From assembly GCA_052035295.1 (NCBI GenBank), contig JBPOHS010000005.1, forward strand, positions 62,001 to 126,000: DNA of 64,000 bases. Reading direction: 5' to 3'. A program made the position numbers and the translations under genes. This DNA comes from HdN1 sp052035295. GTDB lineage: Bacteria > Pseudomonadota > Gammaproteobacteria > Pseudomonadales > Ketobacteraceae. The notes beneath the pieces are model-generated. The model saw nothing but the letters and a program-made list of their open reading frames with translations, was not told the DNA's origin and searched no databases. Below are positions 60,872 to 64,000 of this stretch, in pieces; the first letter of the stretch is position 1; the number at the start of each line of letters is the position of its first letter.

Positions 60872-61519
60872 CTAGCCCCCCAGCGCCTGTTCCAGTTTGG
60901 TGAGGCGATCTTCAAGGTTGGCCACTTGCGCTTCCAGGGCAGCAATACGTGCATCGCCGCTGCCTGTTTCTGTACGTTCACTGCGGGTAGACAGCGGAAA
61001 GGCGCTGGCATCCACTTCGCCGCACAGCAGATGCATGTAGCGGTCTTCGCGTTGTCCGGTCAGTCGTGGCAAGCAAACGACCAGCCCTTTGGTCATCAAT
61101 CGGTCGATGTCATGCTTTACGTGCTCGGCATCGTCAAAGGCATGCATGCGTTCGCTGCGGGTCAGTAGTTCATTGAGCGTTTGTGGTCCCCGCAGTAGCA
61201 ACAGGCCAAGCAAGGCGCGTTGGGCAGTGATCAGGTCAAATACGCGGTCCAGCGTGTGTTCCCAGCGCTCGGCGCGGGCACCGCTGACATGGCGTACCCA
61301 GTGTCGGGTCTCCAGCTTGCGTAATGCGTTGCCCACAGCCCCGGGTTCGAGATTCATGACCGGTTCGCGGCTGGTTTTCTGATTGCAGGCAAGAACGAGG
61401 GCATTGAGCGTCAGGGGATAGGTCTCGGGGGTGGCAAGCTGCTTTTCGACGAGGGAGCCGACGATGCGGGCCTCGATGGCAGTGAGTTGTGCATCCGGAA
61501 GGGGCGTGCTGTCTGTCAT
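60872..61519 (-). CDS. YceH/UPF0502 (DUF480) family protein
   Basis: 215 residues. LTAIEARIVGSLVEKQLATP ETYPLTLNALVLACNQKTSR EPVMNLE is the diagnostic DUF480 start, with winged-helix-like domains; the C-terminus (residues about 185-215) is a coiled coil (ARIAALEAQVANLEDRLTKL EQALGG). Function unknown; the fold suggests nucleic-acid binding. It lies upstream of gloA and is probably read from its own promoter. Confidence 0.93.
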   Translation of the reverse strand: MTDSTPLPDAQLTAIEARIVGSLVEKQLATPETYPLTLNALVLACNQKTSREPVMNLEPGAVGNALRKLETRHWVRHVSGARAERWEHTLDRVFDLITAQRALLGLLLLRGPQTLNELLTRSERMHAFDDAEHVKHDIDRLMTKGLVVCLPRLTGQREDRYMHLLCGEVDASAFPLSTRSERTETGSGDARIAALEAQVANLEDRLTKLEQALGG

Positions 61520-62029
61520 GGCTAATCCGTAAGCAGGAGAATGGGTTGCGACTCAACGTTGAGAGGTCTCCTGGAGTTTAGCTTGAGCGAGGTATTTTAG
61601 GCGGAAGTAATTTGGTACATTGGTGCGGGAATTTTCCAGGTCATTTTGTATCATCCATTGGCTCGGAGAAGACTATTCTTTATGGGGTGGCGAGCGATTT
61701 GAAATCAGGTCTGTGATGCATTTAAAACATATATTTGCAAAACATATTGCAAATATATGTTGAATTGGCGAGTATCACCCAAGCCTGTGGATTGCCGGTC
61801 ACGCCATCAGCGCAGAACATATACGGACTATCAGTAAAAACAGAAGCCCGGATCACTAGAAGAAAAAAGACAGACCTCTATCGATTTCAGCGTTGCTGAG
61901 CCTGTTTGGGACAGATCTGCTTGACTGTGGAGCTGCGCCTTTTCGGGGTTTTACCCGAACGGTTGTCGTGTTTTCTTCCTGCTATTACGTAGTAGTGCAT
62001 TTTTCCGGATGCTCTGTAGGGGAATGATA
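61520..62029. other. Long AT-richer intergenic region with inverted repeats
   Basis: This 510-base region between divergent yceH-like and fadL-like genes has no supported gene. It contains the palindrome CTCAACGTTGAG (61552-61563), a perfect 15-bp inverted repeat (61726-61761) and a TTCGGG/CCCGAA hairpin (61942-61959). The stretch around 61620-61830 is clearly richer in A+T than its neighbours. Promoters for both flanking genes must lie here, but no consensus pair stands out. Confidence 0.6.
61726..61761. promoter_or_regulatory. Perfect 15-bp inverted repeat upstream of the FadL-type gene
   Basis: AACATATATTTGCAA (61726-61740), six bases, then TTGCAAATATATGTT (61747-61761): a perfect 15-bp inverted repeat. 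A shorter palindrome ATTTGCAA...TTGCAAAT is nested in it. It lies about 270 bases upstream of the fadL-like ATG. There is no T-run, and AT content is high, so an operator for a dimeric regulator is more likely than a terminator. Confidence 0.6.
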
Positions 62030-63706
62030 ATGACAAGAATGATCCGAGTGGAGCAAAAAACACGTCAATGCGCACGGATGGCCGCGTTGGTGGTGTCAGT
62101 TTTCTTTCCGTCACTCAGTTTCGCCGTTTTGACTGACAGTCTGACGTTGGGTAATGCCAAGGCGCTGGGTCTTGGGCATGCCGTGACTGCGGACCCGCCG
62201 GGCATAGACTCTGTCCACTTCAATCCGGCCGGTTTGACTCGCCTTGAGGGGCGTCAAACGGAACTGAAGCTGATTTCAGGCGCGTTCAATATCGAAATGA
62301 AGTTTGGTGACGGGTATACCCCGACCTGGACGGAAAAACTCGAAAACGCCCAAAACGGCGCGCCCGATGGCTTCACTTACGACGAATCCAACGGCCAGAC
62401 CAGTGAAACCGAAGGCGCAGCGTTGATGTTGCCGCTGTCGGGCTTGACCAAATTGCCGCTGATATTTGCGCCATTGGGTGGCGTCTCTTATACACCGCCA
62501 GACAGTAAACTCACTTTTGCGACCAACGTATATTCGCCGTTAATGGTGGGGTTTTCCCGTGCTGAGGATGACCCGGGCCGTTTCATGGGTGAGGCTTTGT
62601 CGTTCACGCTGATCACTTATTTCTCTCCCACAGTCGCCTACAAATTCAGTGACACGCTTTCCTTTGGTGCCACGGTAACCTTCAACTATGCCGGTGTCGG
62701 CCTGGATCTGCCATTCAGGGAGCCTAACCTGGGTTTGCAATGGTTGGAGTCGTTGCGCCAGGGTAGTTGCGTAGAAGCCGGTGAATTGCCGGATAATTTT
62801 CTGGAAATCTCCGATTTCATCCCCTGTATTCCTGAAGATGAAACCGTTCAGCTCTACGATACGCTGGGATATCTTGCCTTCGAAGTGGAGAAGCCTCTGA
62901 CCTTTGGCATGAACATCGGCATGCTGTGGGAGGCGACGCCCTGGTTGCGATTTGGCGCGGTGTACCAGGCTCCCATCAAAATGGACATGGAGGGCGAATT
63001 CAGCTGGGATCAGGGTGAAAGCCTGCTGAACTTCTTCCAGAAACTGGATGAAAACGTTCCTGTTGATTTCACTAAACTGGGTGCTCTTAGCGCGTTGGTA
63101 ACGCCGCGAACCACCGGCAAAGCGAAGGTCGACATGACCATGCCTGATCACTTTGCCTTTGGCACCAGTGTTCAATTGACACCGCGTTGGAAATTCAATT
63201 CGGATTTGAAATTTACCCGTTGGTCGGAATGGAAAGAGATTCCGGTGCAGTTTTCCGAGCCCATCGGCGTAATCGTTATTGCCAACCTGATCCAGCCGGA
63301 TGCGGCACCGCCACCCGCAGGCGAAGCCGTTTCTTTCCCGCTGGGGCTTGAAGACAGCTGGAACACGGCTTTTGGGGTGGAATACCAGTGGAATGATCAA
63401 ATTGCACTGCGTGCGGGCTTTGAAGATCGCCCTTCATCCATTCCCAAGGAATCGCGGAGCCCGTTGATGCCCATTGGTGATGCGAAACTCTACTCCATTG
63501 GCGCCGAGTACACGCCCAATAGAACCCAGACCTTCAATTTCGCCATTGCGACGATGAAGTCGACGACCTACATGCCGGGCAATACGAGTAAACTGGGTAA
63601 CTACGAGGCGTTCAATATTTTCATCTACAACCCGTATTCCGGATCGGATATCGAGGCCAATCTCGATGTGTTGTTGATTGAAGGTAGTTATCGGGTCGTG
63701 TGGTAA
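62030..63706 (+). CDS. FadL/TodX-family outer-membrane hydrophobic-compound transporter
   Basis: 558 residues from the ATG at 62030, which has AGGGGA six bases upstream; ATGs at 62009 and 62024 are less well placed. A signal peptide ends near residue 30 (LSFA-VL). The family hallmark NPAG is in SVHFNPAGLTRL at about residue 75, in the lid region. The mature part is rich in beta strands and ends in SYRVVW. Such proteins import long-chain fatty acids or aromatics. A strong terminator follows. Next to lipid-oxidation genes elsewhere in the window it fits a hydrocarbon- or lipid-using organism. Confidence 0.92.
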   Translation: MTRMIRVEQKTRQCARMAALVVSVFFPSLSFAVLTDSLTLGNAKALGLGHAVTADPPGIDSVHFNPAGLTRLEGRQTELKLISGAFNIEMKFGDGYTPTWTEKLENAQNGAPDGFTYDESNGQTSETEGAALMLPLSGLTKLPLIFAPLGGVSYTPPDSKLTFATNVYSPLMVGFSRAEDDPGRFMGEALSFTLITYFSPTVAYKFSDTLSFGATVTFNYAGVGLDLPFREPNLGLQWLESLRQGSCVEAGELPDNFLEISDFIPCIPEDETVQLYDTLGYLAFEVEKPLTFGMNIGMLWEATPWLRFGAVYQAPIKMDMEGEFSWDQGESLLNFFQKLDENVPVDFTKLGALSALVTPRTTGKAKVDMTMPDHFAFGTSVQLTPRWKFNSDLKFTRWSEWKEIPVQFSEPIGVIVIANLIQPDAAPPPAGEAVSFPLGLEDSWNTAFGVEYQWNDQIALRAGFEDRPSSIPKESRSPLMPIGDAKLYSIGAEYTPNRTQTFNFAIATMKSTTYMPGNTSKLGNYEAFNIFIYNPYSGSDIEANLDVLLIEGSYRVVW

Positions 63707-63737
63707 TCGTAGCGGTAAAATGGTTTTACTGTAGTGA

Positions 63738-63771
63738 AATAAAAAAGGGCCTTTATCGGCCCTTTTTTATT
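63738..63771 (+). terminator. Rho-independent terminator of the FadL-type gene
   Basis: A perfect 14-bp stem, AATAAAAAAGGGCC (63738-63751) with GGCCCTTTTTTATT (63758-63771), loop TTTATC. A6 and T6 flank a GGGCC core, so it can act in both directions; it lies 31 bases after the fadL-like stop and 35 bases from the end of the SDR gene on the other strand. Confidence 0.93.
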
Positions 63772-63806
63772 GCTCCCTTGTTTTGTGGCCAAGGTTTCTC
63801 GTTGCG

Positions 63807-64000
63807 TCAGGAATGGCCCAACGCATGCGCCTCTTCTGCCATTTTCAAAAAGCTGGGTGGCTCACCGGCGCCGTATACTTCCAGCGCAGCACCACTCACA
63901 TAACCCGAACTGTCTGCCGCCAGGAAAAGCACGGCATTGGCAATGTCTTCCGGTGTGGCCATGCGGCGCATCGGCAGGGATTCCTCAATAAGCGCGATGC
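63807..64000 (-). CDS. Short-chain dehydrogenase/reductase, C-terminal part (cut by window edge)
   Basis: An open frame on the minus strand runs from the right edge to a TGA (plus strand TCA at 63807-63809), 64 codons. Its sequence MRRMATPEDIANAVLFLAAD SSGYVSGAALEVYGAG is the standard C-terminal SDR block (R-x-x-PEDIA-x-x-V-x-FLASD-x-x-x-Y-x-x-G). The N-terminus and catalytic region lie outside the window, so substrate and cofactor are unknown. Confidence 0.88.
   Translation of the reverse strand, partial: IALIEESLPMRRMATPEDIANAVLFLAADSSGYVSGAALEVYGAGEPPSFLKMAEEAHALGHS

Noticed and set aside
61726..61761. Rho-independent terminator at the 15-bp inverted repeat
   Set aside because: There is no T-run after either arm and the stem is AT-rich, so termination would be very weak; kept only as an operator candidate.

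Overview
The window looks like chromosomal DNA of a Gram-negative gammaproteobacterium, with GC content that looks moderately high. The evidence is the ubiE-ubiJ-ubiB order, priA-argS-SPOR-hslVU-DUF971, rpsF-priB-rpsR-(membrane protein)-rplI-dnaB-alr, many outer-membrane and periplasmic proteins, and a LetB/PqiB-type MCE system. The layout is close to Pseudomonadales/Oceanospirillales. The priB gene and the HslV N-terminus (Met-Glu-Gln-Phe-His-Gly before the catalytic Thr) differ from Pseudomonas itself. I cannot name the genus. I see no phage, insertion sequence or CRISPR array.

Layout. 1-3075 (-): the ubiquinone genes ubiE, ubiJ and ubiB; ubiB runs off the left edge. 3450-6355: a DUF2789 protein, fumarase C, a BON lipoprotein and a small outer-membrane barrel. 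6540-10570: a trehalose operon (otsB, GH15 hydrolase, otsA) whose end overlaps a convergent DUF971 gene. 10498-18400 (-): DUF971, hslU, hslV (with a sigma-32-like promoter), SPOR protein, argS, priA, lipoprotein. 18701-24992: lipid or ketone catabolism, with a MaoC hydratase, a thiolase homologue lacking its catalytic Cys and His, a TetR regulator with a palindromic operator, and an SDR / ferritin-like diiron / Baeyer-Villiger monooxygenase operon. 25008-28745: terminator, tRNA-Leu(CAG), rnr and rlmB, the last two separated by a long hairpin.

29043-41915 is the most interesting part. A sigma-70 factor and a MerR-type regulator are translationally coupled behind a promoter region with five TGTCTA half-sites. 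They are followed by a six-gene periplasmic operon equivalent to E. coli yfaA/T/S/Q/P and the Pseudomonas aeruginosa mag operon: DUF2135, DUF2138, DUF1175 (NlpC/P60-like), a bacterial alpha-2-macroglobulin with an intact CVEQ thioester motif, DUF2300 and a second DUF2135. Read directly, the DUF2300 protein combines a transpeptidase-like part (SxxK and KT motifs), a SpoIID-like part and a C-terminal HExxH motif.

42090-51543 is mostly housekeeping: the S6/S18/L9 operon, dnaB, alr, radA, a LolC-type permease and a nitrilase-family amidase. 51676-53318 holds small genes, including a PilZ protein. 53393-57085 is an intermembrane lipid-transport operon (two half-size PqiA proteins and a six-MCE-domain tunnel protein). 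57120-63706 carries an HD-domain protein, a crotonase, murJ, gloA, a YceH-family protein and a FadL-type transporter. The right edge cuts an SDR gene.

Starts given here were chosen from ribosome binding sites, signal peptides and overlaps, and several are shorter than the longest open frame. All family assignments come from reading motifs by eye; no database search was run.
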